From Bacteriovoracaceae bacterium UBA6144 (lineage in GTDB: Bacteria > Bdellovibrionota > Bacteriovoracia > Bacteriovoracales > Bacteriovoracaceae), in assembly GCA_002435705.1 (NCBI GenBank), contig DIVA01000111.1, forward strand, positions 1 through 18,290: a DNA stretch of 18,290 bases, read 5' to 3'. The translations under genes and the position numbers were made by a program. Below the pieces are notes generated by a model that saw only the letters and a list, made by a program, of their open reading frames with translations, was not told the origin of the DNA and searched no databases. Of this stretch, positions 7,020 to 15,342 are shown in pieces (the first letter of the stretch is position 1; the number at the start of each line of letters is the position of its first letter).

Positions 7020-8126
7020 TTACTCCCACTTGTTTAAGGTATAGTGGTTATAAAACGTCTGGTAATAATCGTCAAAGCGACTCTCAATTATTGCAGCGCG
7101 CGCTTCTTTCACCATATTGAGGTAAAAGTACAAGTTATGAAAGCTGATGAGTTGCCCCGCCAGATACTCTCCGACATTAAACAAATGTCGTATATAGCTG
7201 CGCGAGTATTTCTGACACACGCGACAGCTGCACTGTGGGTCAGGGGGAAGCGGATCTTCAAGAAATCGCGCCTTCTTAATATTAAGAGGCCCCTCGTGAG
7301 TGAGAAATTGTCCATTGCGCGCATTACGTGTCGGAAGCACACAATCAAACATATCTAGACCCGCTTTAATACCGTTAAGCACATCCAAAGGCTTGCCCAC
7401 TCCCATCAAATAGCGCGGTTTGTGTTGAGGCATCTTAGGTACAAAACTCTTACACAGTTCCACCATCTCTTCGTTCTTCTCTCCCACCGAGAGACCGCCA
7501 ATGGCGTAACCAGGGAAATCGAGCTCCATCAGTCCTTGCAGTGATTCCTCACGCAGATCCATATCGAGCCCCCCTTGGATAATACCAAAGAGATGCTGGT
7601 GAGATTTTAATTCGACTGATTTACAACGTTTCGCCCATCGCAAAGTGAGATCGAGACTGGTTTTTAGTTTCTCACGACTGGCGGGAAGTGCGGGGCACTC
7701 ATCAAAGCACATCACAATATCACTGCCTAAAGAGCGCTGAATTTCCATGGAGCGCTCAGGCGTGAGCAGATGCTTAGATCCATCAATGTGCGACTGAAAC
7801 ACCACTCCCTCTTCCGTGAGTTTGTTCATGTCTGAGAGAGAGAAAACTTGATAGCCACCAGAATCCGTCAGAATGGGTTTATCCCAACTCATAAATTTGT
7901 GAAGACCACCCATGCGCTCGATCAACTCATGCCCTGGTCGCAAGAAGAGATGATAGGTGTTGCCCAGAATAATCTGCGCTCCGAGCTCAACGAGATCCTC
8001 TTGCCAAAGGGATTTCACCGAGGCCCGCGTGCCCACGGGCATAAAGATGGGAGTCTGAATCTCACCGTGACTGGTTTGAATGACACCCGCGCGAGCTTGT
8101 CCGTCTTGGGCTTCGAGTTTAAACAT
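7020..8126 (-). CDS. tgt: tRNA-guanine transglycosylase
   Basis: A 368-residue cytosolic enzyme that swaps guanine at the wobble position 34 of GUN-anticodon tRNAs for the queuosine precursor preQ1. Visible landmarks include ILTDSGGYQVFSL with catalytic Asp88, DIVMCFDECP (136-145), and GGLSVGE (210-216). The nucleophile Asp261 lies in FDCVLPTRNARNGQ. The zinc ligands CSCRVC (Cys299, Cys301, Cys304) pair with His330. Full length and intact. Its first eight bases (ATGTTTAA) overlap the end of queA and no strong Shine-Dalgarno sequence precedes it, so its translation probably depends on queA. It belongs to the same pathway as queA, acting one step earlier. Confidence 0.98.
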   Translation of the reverse strand: MFKLEAQDGQARAGVIQTSHGEIQTPIFMPVGTRASVKSLWQEDLVELGAQIILGNTYHLFLRPGHELIERMGGLHKFMSWDKPILTDSGGYQVFSLSDMNKLTEEGVVFQSHIDGSKHLLTPERSMEIQRSLGSDIVMCFDECPALPASREKLKTSLDLTLRWAKRCKSVELKSHQHLFGIIQGGLDMDLREESLQGLMELDFPGYAIGGLSVGEKNEEMVELCKSFVPKMPQHKPRYLMGVGKPLDVLNGIKAGLDMFDCVLPTRNARNGQFLTHEGPLNIKKARFLEDPLPPDPQCSCRVCQKYSRSYIRHLFNVGEYLAGQLISFHNLYFYLNMVKEARAAIIESRFDDYYQTFYNHYTLNKWE

Positions 8127-9174
8127 TGTCTTTGCGAATCAGCATCGCATCTCCATAACTAAAAAATCTATAGCGCTCACGGATCGCCTCTTGATAGAGA
8201 GCGAGCGTGCGTTCACGACCTAAAAGGGTACTGACTAACATAATGAGTGAGCTTTGGGGAAGATGAAAATTGGTGATGAGTCCTTGGATGCTCTTAATCT
8301 CTTGCCCAGGATAGAGAAAAATATCTGTCTCTCTCCACTCACCTGCTCTGGGATAAGAGCCAGAGCGCTGACAGCTCTCGAGCACTCTAAGACTAGTGGT
8401 TCCGACCGCATAAATCTCTCGGGCCTTCTGGATCTTTTCCACGTCCTCGGGGGCAATGGTGAAAGTCTCGGCATGCATTTTATGCTCACGAATGTCCTCC
8501 GATTTGACGGGCCTAAACGTTCCAAGCCCCACATGCAAAGTGACGTAGGCTATCGTGATGCCTTTCTCTTTAAGACGCTGAAAAATCTCTTCCGTAAAAT
8601 GCAGCCCTGCTGTGGGAGCCGCGACGGATCCAGACTCTTGGGCATAGATGGTTTGATAGTCTCGTTTATCCTGCTCATCACTTTTCCCATCCCTGATATA
8701 AGGAGGGATTGGAATATCCGCATGACGCTCCAGAAAGACTAAAAAGGCTGATTCAATCAAATGGGGCTTAATCCAAAAAGTCCCCTCCACCCCTAACTCT
8801 TGCAGAGTGAACTTCAATTGGTGAAAAACAAATATCTCTCCCACCTTACGCTTGCCACTGGCCTTCAAGAGCACTTGATAGAGCCCCTCGCAGGCCTTGA
8901 GAGAGAGAATAAACATCTCGGCCTCACCACCAGAGGCTTTGTGACCTTGGAGACGGCAAGGAAACACCTTAGAGCGATTAAGCACAAGGGTTGAGCCTGC
9001 TGGCAGCAAGTCTGGCAAATCCACAAATTGCTGATGAACATGCGTAGAGGGGCTACAGACGAGAAGCCTAGACCCATGCCGATCAGGGGCCGGACGTTCG
9101 GCAATCAGCTCCCGAGGGAGATCGTAATCATAGGCTTTAAGGTTAAAATCTAGGGAGTTTTTTACTCTATCCAT
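8119..9174 (-). CDS. queA: S-adenosylmethionine:tRNA ribosyltransferase-isomerase
   Basis: A 351-residue enzyme that transfers and isomerises the ribosyl part of S-adenosylmethionine onto preQ1 in tRNA, giving epoxyqueuosine. Family signatures appear in order: YDYDLPRELIAERP (15-28), PPYIRDG (157-163), SGSVAAPTAGLHFT (181-194), VTLHVGLGTFRPV (211-223), TNFHLPQSSLIMLV (301-314) and YRFFSYGDAMLI (335-346). The first 10 or so residues before the family start are extra. The ATG at 9174 has only purine-rich sequence further upstream, so the exact start is less certain. It is the first gene of the minus-strand operon, so a promoter is expected in or near 9175-9260, but no good match was found. Confidence 0.98.
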   Translation of the reverse strand: MDRVKNSLDFNLKAYDYDLPRELIAERPAPDRHGSRLLVCSPSTHVHQQFVDLPDLLPAGSTLVLNRSKVFPCRLQGHKASGGEAEMFILSLKACEGLYQVLLKASGKRKVGEIFVFHQLKFTLQELGVEGTFWIKPHLIESAFLVFLERHADIPIPPYIRDGKSDEQDKRDYQTIYAQESGSVAAPTAGLHFTEEIFQRLKEKGITIAYVTLHVGLGTFRPVKSEDIREHKMHAETFTIAPEDVEKIQKAREIYAVGTTSLRVLESCQRSGSYPRAGEWRETDIFLYPGQEIKSIQGLITNFHLPQSSLIMLVSTLLGRERTLALYQEAIRERYRFFSYGDAMLIRKDNV

Positions 9175-9210
9175 TGCACACTCACTTCCTTCTCGTGCAT
9201 ACTTTTTATA

Positions 9211-9567
9211 ATGAAAACCTTAACTCTGATAGTGCTTGGGTTCATTTCTTCTCACCTCAGGGCAGAAAATTTGAACTTTGAGTCCAACGAGATCGCCTAC
9301 CTCCTCAACCTTGAGATGGACGGTCTTATGCAATCAGCGGCTAAACCTAAGGTCTGGTCGGCCGGCAAGCTCCCCCCTCGTGATCAACGCTCAGGCCCAG
9401 CTCCCTCACAGATGCAGGGGATTGAGAATCTTGAAGAAAGATTTTTTTCAGATGAAGTCAGCTTTCAAGCGGCTCGCTCAATGGATGTGAACGAAGAAGA
9501 GGCTGAGATCAAGCCTAAGCGCAAACAGCGCTTAAAGGCCAATCCCGACGGTTCAGTCTCTGAATAA
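9211..9567 (+). CDS. Small exported protein of unknown function
   Basis: A 118-residue protein I do not recognise. Residues 1-18 form a signal peptide (MKTLTLIVLGFISSHLRA), so the mature chain is about 100 residues and probably periplasmic. It is hydrophilic, without cysteines or membrane segments. Acidic patches (NLEERFF, NEEEAE) precede a basic cluster, KPKRKQRLK, near the C-terminus. There is no Shine-Dalgarno sequence before the ATG; the signal peptide is the main support for this start. It is divergent from queA with only 36 bases between them. Its TAA directly abuts the TAA of the next, convergent gene. It could be a species-restricted protein. Confidence 0.7.
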   Translation: MKTLTLIVLGFISSHLRAENLNFESNEIAYLLNLEMDGLMQSAAKPKVWSAGKLPPRDQRSGPAPSQMQGIENLEERFFSDEVSFQAARSMDVNEEEAEIKPKRKQRLKANPDGSVSE

Positions 9568-9816
9568 TTAAGCTCTGAGCATTCCCATAAAGCCTTGCAG
9601 CTTGGGTAGAATTTGAGCGATCCATTCATCCAACATATTTTTAACCATCACCAAGGCCGGATACGTTTTAACTTGTTCGAGAAGCATTTGAAAAAAGCCC
9701 ATCATAAAATTGATCACGGGTTCGAGATCTAGCTTCTTCACCAAGAGATCCCACAGGCCTTTGGCCTGCTCGACGTTTTGGCCTTTGACGACGTAGAGAG
9801 GATTTTTATTTTTCAT
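9568..9816 (-). CDS. 82-residue helical protein coupled to the ParA-like ATPase
   Basis: A small protein I do not recognise. After a short basic start (MKNKNPLYVVKGQ) it is predicted by eye to be almost wholly helical, with amphipathic Met/Leu/Phe-rich faces (FMMGFFQMLLEQV, MLDEWIAQILPKLQGFMGML). It has no signal peptide, and it is too charged to be a plain transmembrane protein. Its ATG overlaps the stop of the ParA-like gene by four bases (ATGA), which implies coupled translation and a joint function. It is far too small to be ParB and lacks an obvious DNA-binding motif. It might be a membrane-associating or cargo-linking partner, but this is inferred only from position and composition. Confidence 0.75.
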   Translation of the reverse strand: MKNKNPLYVVKGQNVEQAKGLWDLLVKKLDLEPVINFMMGFFQMLLEQVKTYPALVMVKNMLDEWIAQILPKLQGFMGMLRA

Positions 9817-10673
9817 TGTCTGAGCTCCGCTTGAACAAATCTTGCCATGGTTAAAAATTGTTCCTGAATGTCTTTAAAGTCATTTTGCTGGAATTCAAAA
9901 ACGGACTTTCGCTGGGCCTGGGCTTTCGTGAACTGAACCTTGTTGGTGAAAGGCGTGAAGACTTTTCCTCCACCAAGCTCTGCTTCAATCTTTTCAAAAT
10001 CCGCTTTGACTTGCTTGCGGCGCTGATCAAAAAGATTCGGGATGTAGCCGAGGTTCACCGGAACTTCGCAGATCTCCATCTCACGAATATCTTCTAAGAC
10101 TTGCTGGATGTTTTTCAGCCCCTGCTGTGAAAACGAATCCGGCACAAATGGATAGAGCACACCATCGACCGCACACAAAATATTCACTACCAAAAGTCCC
10201 AAGGTTGGTGGGCCATCGATGATGATGTAGTCGTACATGGAGCGCAGATTATATTTTTTGATAAATTTATTCAGCACCAACTGGCGCGGAGACTGGATGC
10301 CTGCCACCGTGAGCTCAAACCCAGAGAGTTCTTGCCCGGCCGGAATAATATCAATCCCAGCATCGGTCCGAGTGATAACTTCATCTAAGAGATCAGTCGT
10401 GTGGAGGAGTTTAAGCTCTTTGACTGAATTCACGAGAAGATGATGAATGTGCGGGCGACCTTGAGGATTGACACCAAAGAGAGAAGTGAAATTAAACTGC
10501 GGGTCCATGTCGATACAAAGCACACTGTGGCCTTCGCTTTTCAGTGCGTGCGCCAGATTAAAGGCCATGGTGGTTTTCCCCACTCCGCCTTTCTGGTTCA
10601 TCAGCGCAATAATCTTACCCTTGCCTTCAGGTTGGGCAGAGGTGTCTTTCACCAAATTCCAAAGTGACTTCAC
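9813..10673 (-). CDS. ParA/Soj-family ATPase without ParB
   Basis: A 286-residue cytosolic Walker-type ATPase of the ParA/MinD superfamily, whose members position DNA or protein complexes by ATP-driven binding to the nucleoid. The deviant Walker A motif NQKGGVGKTT (26-35) has both signature lysines, Lys28 and Lys33. The A' motif is CIDMDPQFN (53-61) and the Walker B is YIIIDGPP (149-156). The start is GTG, set by AAGGAG (complement of 10681-10686) seven bases upstream. An extra 19-residue N-terminal segment precedes the fold; it has no helix-turn-helix. No parB or parS-like cluster adjoins it, only the coupled 82-residue gene, so it is probably an orphan positioning ATPase and not the chromosome-segregation ParA. 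Low chance: a plasmid-derived remnant. Confidence 0.93.
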   Translation of the reverse strand: MKSLWNLVKDTSAQPEGKGKIIALMNQKGGVGKTTMAFNLAHALKSEGHSVLCIDMDPQFNFTSLFGVNPQGRPHIHHLLVNSVKELKLLHTTDLLDEVITRTDAGIDIIPAGQELSGFELTVAGIQSPRQLVLNKFIKKYNLRSMYDYIIIDGPPTLGLLVVNILCAVDGVLYPFVPDSFSQQGLKNIQQVLEDIREMEICEVPVNLGYIPNLFDQRRKQVKADFEKIEAELGGGKVFTPFTNKVQFTKAQAQRKSVFEFQQNDFKDIQEQFLTMARFVQAELRQ

Positions 10674-10962
10674 GACGGGACTCCTTGTTCCTCAAAGGGG
10701 AAAGCTGTCCAAAAAAGCTTAACAGGTTGAAAACTCAATAGGAAACGATCTTTTTGCCTCTTTTTTTGGTCAATTCACAACCTTAATAGATTCTAAGCAG
10801 CCAGATAAAACTTAGTCTTTTCAACTAATTAGATTCAATTCTTGGTCTACCACTGGCACATGAGACAATAACAGAAGGAAATACTCGGTCATGAGGTTCT
10901 AAGGACTTACAAAAATAATCCGAGAAGGATTAGGTAAAGGACTAAAAAAGGAACTTTTGGTC
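10674..10962. other. Divergent intergenic region before the giant lipoprotein
   Basis: This 289-bp region separates the ParA-like gene (-) from the large lipoprotein gene (+). It holds AT-rich sequence with no hairpin terminator. A weak plus-strand promoter match is TTGGTC (10842-10847), 16 bases, GACAAT (10864-10869). AAGGA occurs five times, at 10875, 10901, 10925, 10937 and 10948, in the last 90 bases. No promoter for the ParA-like gene could be identified with confidence. Confidence 0.5.
10875..10902 (+). promoter_or_regulatory. Leader module: ribosome-binding site plus three-codon ORF
   Basis: AAGGAAATACTCGGTCATG (10875-10893) repeats the true initiation region AAGGAACTTTTGGTCATG (10948-10965) of the downstream gene, differing only in the 5-6 base spacer. 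The upstream copy opens ATG-AGG-TTC-TAA, a Met-Arg-Phe ORF ending at 10902. This may be a translated leader or a relic of a duplication; translation was not shown. Confidence 0.4.
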
Positions 10963-13900
10963 ATGGTTAAACTAGGTCTCATACTCTCAATTCTCGTGGT
11001 GCTGACAGGCTGTCTGCCTCAAGCTAAGCAGCAGTCGTGTGGACAAGGAAATGTCTTCAACTCGACTTCACGTACCTGTGTGCCTGTAACATCTGGTGGT
11101 CAAACCAGCGGTGTAAGTATCGCGGGAAGAAATCCATCTGTTTCAAATTTTACCGTCTCAACTAACTCTTCTACTGCTCTAAACTTTTCAGTTTCAATTA
11201 ATAATCCCCTCAATCAGGGCTACTCCATCAATTGGAGACTCTACTCTCCGGTAGGAAGCGTCACTCAGTTGACCTCGCCTGTTTCGGGAGCCGTCTCTTT
11301 TATTCCTAGTTCAGTTTTCTCTTCCGCTTCAACGGGTCTTTGGACACTCGCAGCGGAGATTGTTTCTATTCCAGGTAACGTGCTTGTGACTCAAACCCAG
11401 TGGTTTATCACGGTCATCAATACCCCAACTCCAACACTTTCAAAAACAACTAATCCGCCCTTGAGTATTTCGAACAACCCTCTGCCTACATTATTTAGTG
11501 TGAGTGTTTCAAATCCTGGGAGCATGACCTCTTTGGCCGTGGTTTGGTATTACAATGGTGTGCAAGACTCCATTGTGAGCATGACCAGTGCAGGAACCTT
11601 TCCTAACTCTCGCACACTCTTTAACCCTGCTTACCCAAGTCTTCCAAGTGACAAACCACCTCTCTTGACGGGACCGGCGACGGTGAGAGTGGAAGTCAGA
11701 CAGGGTTCAGCCATAGGCCAGCTTTACGATTATGTCGAATGGCCCCTGTTTGTGAACCCACCTATCTTTCCATCGATCTCCAATGAAAAACCTCTTTTAG
11801 GAAGTGCTCTCACTGGCATTAACTCTATCCCTCTCTCAAGCGGAGGAATTAGAAACTCCATGGGGACACCTCTCACTTCAGCCAATGCGTTTTGTGTGAC
11901 GGTGAGTTCTGGTTTGGGCTCGACCAATACAGCTGGCTCAGTCAGAGTTGAGTATAGTAAGAATGCGGGCGCTCCTGTGGCGGTTTACATTGTGCCTAAC
12001 CCAGGTGGTGAGATCTGCTTAGGAACGACTCTAGCAAACTTCAATACTTTTAATCTCGCCCTGACCAATCCAAATGTCGGTGAAGTGCAAACCGTTGTGG
12101 CTAAAATTATCGATAACAATACAACCATCGCCACTCTCGCCTGGCCTGTGAGTGTGATGCCTGTGAATACTCCGCCTGTGATCAGTAAGGCGAGTCCAAC
12201 GGGAGCAGGGCCTTTTACCCATTTGCTTGGGACATCTCAAAGCTATACCGTCAACGTGCAAGATAACGAGCACCCAGATCAATTAACCGTCCCTCATACC
12301 TACTCATGGTATTTCGGTGGCGTATTAATGAACGGCACAAACAACTATCCTGGAACCAGTATTAGAACAGCAGCGTGTTCAGGAACCGGTGCCAGTTTTC
12401 GTACCTGTAATTTTGAGATGCCTATCTATAATCTGAACGGGCGCTTTCAGCACACCCTCCTTAATCTTGGTACCATTCACACGCTTTCAGTGATTGTCCA
12501 AGATCCGGGTGGTCCCTTGGGTTTCCCTGCGGCTCCACTGAATTCAACAACTGAAACTTGGAACCTCAGACCTATTGAGCAAAACGTGGCCCCGATTGCA
12601 AATGCTCCAGTGATCGCGCCATTAGGTTCTACCACTTGTACTCCCTATTTTAATCAAACAGTGGTTGGACTGGCCTTCGAGTCATGTGGACCGCTGCCTG
12701 CTGCAACCAATGCTGGGAATAGTTTTATTGCTAGCGCCTCAGCTCCGAACACTCCGCTTGCTAATACCGCAGGAGCGATCACAGTTCCTCTCGCCGAGAG
12801 CGACAATATTGTTTTTAATATTCTTGTCAATGATACAGATCGTGATAATTTCTTAATTAATATTCAGTGTATCCTTGCCTCGGGAGACCCCTGCTCTGCT
12901 CCCACCGTGCATAATGCCACTGTGACAAGAACTAATGATAGCTTCGGTCGCAGGGTTATTATCCCTTATACCATCAATCAACTCTCTCTGACTGGTGTGG
13001 CTTCTGGACTGATTCGTTACCGCGTAACCGTTACGGATCAAGTAAGCTACTACACGGGACTCGTGCCTCCGACAACTCAGCTGACAACCAATGTCTTGGC
13101 GCAGACTGATTTCACCATCAATACACTTAACAACACTAACCCACCTCCAAGCTTTACTCTGGGTTTACAATCACCTTTAGTCGGCACGACTTCAGATGTT
13201 GTGGTGGGTGCTCCCTTTACCATTGACCCCGGTCCGATCACTGATGCTTCAACCAGTGATGGTGTGAATATCCAATACCAGTGGCAGGCCAGAGTGACTG
13301 CTGGCACTTGGGAGAATATTACGGGCGCCACTCAACGTGTGCTCAAGTGGACTCCTCACATAAACTCGACTGCTGATACACTCGAAATTCGTCTGTGTTT
13401 AGGTGACGATGGTTTCGGAAACGCAGTGAGTGGATGTGTGACGAATCTAGGTGTCTGGAATATTAATCCTCGACTGAACACTCTTCTTACAACGACCAGT
13501 GGCACCGTGGGTGATTCGGCGACATGGACTCTCAAAGATGGATCTCGCCAAGAATTCTACAGTGCCTTTGCCACGAACTCAGGAAACATCATTGTTGAGA
13601 AGTACCGCTTCAATACAGATAGTGACTTGGAGATTGTAAGCACCATTCAATTTAAAGCAGAAAAGGATGGGGCCGCTGTCGATATCTCTCGCCTCTCACT
13701 CAAGGGCCACAGTACAACCGTTTCTGGGAAGACCTACCGCGGGCTTTATTTAAGTTATGTGACGAAGTCTTCCGGAGCTCCACTCATTGATTCAAAAATG
13801 CGTGTCCGTTATCTCGATATCACAGACTCAGATGATCTGATTTTCAGTTACAGCGGCATCTACTGGTCACAGTGTTTAGATGCAACCACAAAGGTCTTCG

Positions 13901-15282
13901 ATCCGACCTGTATTCCTAATCCTACTACGCCCTTTACCGTGACTTCTACTCCTGCTCCAGCCCGAGATATCTCTCTCAATCTTGCTGGCCCCATTCCTGC
14001 GGGAACACAGATTATTGTCAATGGCATCAAGCTAACTTCAGTCGCACCAGGTGCGTATGTAAACTATATTCCAGATCCAACTCTGGGATGGGCTGCAGGC
14101 GTAGGCTCTCCCTGTGAGTTCACAGGAGATGGAGTGGGGAATCTTGATCATCTCGCTGAGATTATTTCCGAAGCTTATAATCAGTGTAAAACCAATCAGC
14201 CCGACCTTAGATTTATTCAAGGGAGTGCGACCTTTGCACCGGCCCAAGTGACCTTCCCTGCTATGCCCTCAATGGCGGTGGACATAAACTTCCCTATCGC
14301 TTTTGGTCGAGTCGGTGAACTGATCGTGAGTGGCAACGTTCTCGCTCTGCCCTATCTGGATAATAACGAAGGCGGAAAACTCGCCGTAGCAGTTATTCGA
14401 CTCAAAGATGCCTCACCTTTTCACTACCGAGGCCTTGCCTCCGAAGACTCAGGCTTTGAATTCTCTGCTGCTCATACCTATCGCCCTCTCTCTATGACTG
14501 TGAGCTCTCAGGATCTGGCAAGCTCAAGTGCCCTTGCAGGTCAATTTGATGTGGCCTTGGTGACCAGTCTTAATAAAATTAACTACCACCGCTTCACCAT
14601 CACACCTACGGCCACTTCAGCCAACTTCACCTTGAATGCTGCCAGCACTAAGTTAAATGTGTTTGACACCATTAGTGCGATTGAAAAACCTCGTATTGCC
14701 TCAGGTGTGGCACCGACCAACGATAACGTCTTTATTCTCGCCCAAGATGTGGCCGGTAGTAATGAGCTGCAATTTGCTCGAATTGCTCCTACTGGTTGGG
14801 GCATGGAAGTCTTTAGCCCGCTCGATCAAAACCATGTGCAGACTAAGAATCTAAAAGATTTCAAGATTAGTCCTGACAACTGTGGAGGCAACTATAACGG
14901 GGTGATTCTTTCTGCTTACACCAATACTAACCTCAGTTTGATCTCGGCCATCAGAACTCCCGCACCGAGCAATAATGGGCTCTTTATTTATCCTGAATTC
15001 TTCCAAGACCCAAATCTCATCAACGGATTTGATTACCCGGTTCTGAGCGCCGGTAACATCACCAGTGGAATAGCTATTGGGCAAAGCTTCAATCTAGAAA
15101 ACGTTGGGAACGCGGGCTCAGTGGTGAATGAGAATAACACCTGTGCCCTCACAGTAGCTCACTCAGCTAGCCTGAGAGCTCAAACCAGTGTAATCAATAT
15201 CAAGCCCACACCCATCAATGCCACCGAGGTTGAAAATTCTCTGCCCCAGCAAGGTCTATTTCAGCCAGCTTACATAAAATAA
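10963..15282 (+). CDS. Giant multidomain surface lipoprotein
   Basis: A 1439-residue lipoprotein, probably outer-membrane anchored; not recognised as a named protein. The signal peptide MVKLGLILSILVVLTGC puts the lipidated Cys at 17. A short Cys module follows (CGQGNVFNSTSRTC, 26-39). Residues from about 50 to 840 look like a chain of Ig/cadherin-like beta-sandwich domains, with linkers such as NTPPVIS, NVAPIANAP and NTNPPPS. From about 845 the pattern changes to short blades alternating beta strands (for example GNVLALPYLDNNEGGKLAVA), suggesting a beta-propeller. An insertion at about 960-1090 contains GTQIIVNGIKLTS and a helix AEIISEAYNQC. Besides the lipid Cys there are 18 cysteines, falling in nine close or plausible pairs. 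ATG is preferred to TTG at 10957 because the initiation module is duplicated upstream; AAGGA is 10 bases away. It ends before a strong hairpin. An adhesion or binding role is inferred from architecture. Confidence 0.88.
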   Translation: MVKLGLILSILVVLTGCLPQAKQQSCGQGNVFNSTSRTCVPVTSGGQTSGVSIAGRNPSVSNFTVSTNSSTALNFSVSINNPLNQGYSINWRLYSPVGSVTQLTSPVSGAVSFIPSSVFSSASTGLWTLAAEIVSIPGNVLVTQTQWFITVINTPTPTLSKTTNPPLSISNNPLPTLFSVSVSNPGSMTSLAVVWYYNGVQDSIVSMTSAGTFPNSRTLFNPAYPSLPSDKPPLLTGPATVRVEVRQGSAIGQLYDYVEWPLFVNPPIFPSISNEKPLLGSALTGINSIPLSSGGIRNSMGTPLTSANAFCVTVSSGLGSTNTAGSVRVEYSKNAGAPVAVYIVPNPGGEICLGTTLANFNTFNLALTNPNVGEVQTVVAKIIDNNTTIATLAWPVSVMPVNTPPVISKASPTGAGPFTHLLGTSQSYTVNVQDNEHPDQLTVPHTYSWYFGGVLMNGTNNYPGTSIRTAACSGTGASFRTCNFEMPIYNLNGRFQHTLLNLGTIHTLSVIVQDPGGPLGFPAAPLNSTTETWNLRPIEQNVAPIANAPVIAPLGSTTCTPYFNQTVVGLAFESCGPLPAATNAGNSFIASASAPNTPLANTAGAITVPLAESDNIVFNILVNDTDRDNFLINIQCILASGDPCSAPTVHNATVTRTNDSFGRRVIIPYTINQLSLTGVASGLIRYRVTVTDQVSYYTGLVPPTTQLTTNVLAQTDFTINTLNNTNPPPSFTLGLQSPLVGTTSDVVVGAPFTIDPGPITDASTSDGVNIQYQWQARVTAGTWENITGATQRVLKWTPHINSTADTLEIRLCLGDDGFGNAVSGCVTNLGVWNINPRLNTLLTTTSGTVGDSATWTLKDGSRQEFYSAFATNSGNIIVEKYRFNTDSDLEIVSTIQFKAEKDGAAVDISRLSLKGHSTTVSGKTYRGLYLSYVTKSSGAPLIDSKMRVRYLDITDSDDLIFSYSGIYWSQCLDATTKVFDPTCIPNPTTPFTVTSTPAPARDISLNLAGPIPAGTQIIVNGIKLTSVAPGAYVNYIPDPTLGWAAGVGSPCEFTGDGVGNLDHLAEIISEAYNQCKTNQPDLRFIQGSATFAPAQVTFPAMPSMAVDINFPIAFGRVGELIVSGNVLALPYLDNNEGGKLAVAVIRLKDASPFHYRGLASEDSGFEFSAAHTYRPLSMTVSSQDLASSSALAGQFDVALVTSLNKINYHRFTITPTATSANFTLNAASTKLNVFDTISAIEKPRIASGVAPTNDNVFILAQDVAGSNELQFARIAPTGWGMEVFSPLDQNHVQTKNLKDFKISPDNCGGNYNGVILSAYTNTNLSLISAIRTPAPSNNGLFIYPEFFQDPNLINGFDYPVLSAGNITSGIAIGQSFNLENVGNAGSVVNENNTCALTVAHSASLRAQTSVINIKPTPINATEVENSLPQQGLFQPAYIK

Positions 15283-15309
15283 TTTCTTTTCTCGCATGAC
15301 GATCTTAAT

Positions 15310-15342
15310 CCCCTTTGATTAGAATTTAATCAAAGGGGTTTT
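15310..15342 (+). terminator. Strong hairpin terminator that also overlaps the porin ribosome-binding site
   Basis: CCCCTTTGATTA (15310-15321) and TAATCAAAGGGG (15327-15338) form a perfect 12-bp stem with loop GAATT, followed by TTTT. After the giant lipoprotein gene this is a textbook intrinsic terminator. The 3' arm AAAGGGG is also the only Shine-Dalgarno sequence of the porin gene, whose ATG is at 15343. The U-tract continues into the porin coding sequence. Confidence 0.9.

Noticed and set aside
10674..10962. parS-like or origin-like repeats next to the ParA-like gene
   Set aside because: No 14-16 bp palindrome repeated in the region was found; only short AAGGA and TTGGTC recurrences and an imperfect TAATAGATTC/TAATTAGATTC pair, which chance can explain.
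10957..10962. TTG at 10957 as the start of the giant lipoprotein
   Set aside because: It lies only four bases after AAGGA and adds just two residues; the duplicated AAGGAA-GGTCATG module and the usual preference for ATG favour 10963, although TTG cannot be excluded.
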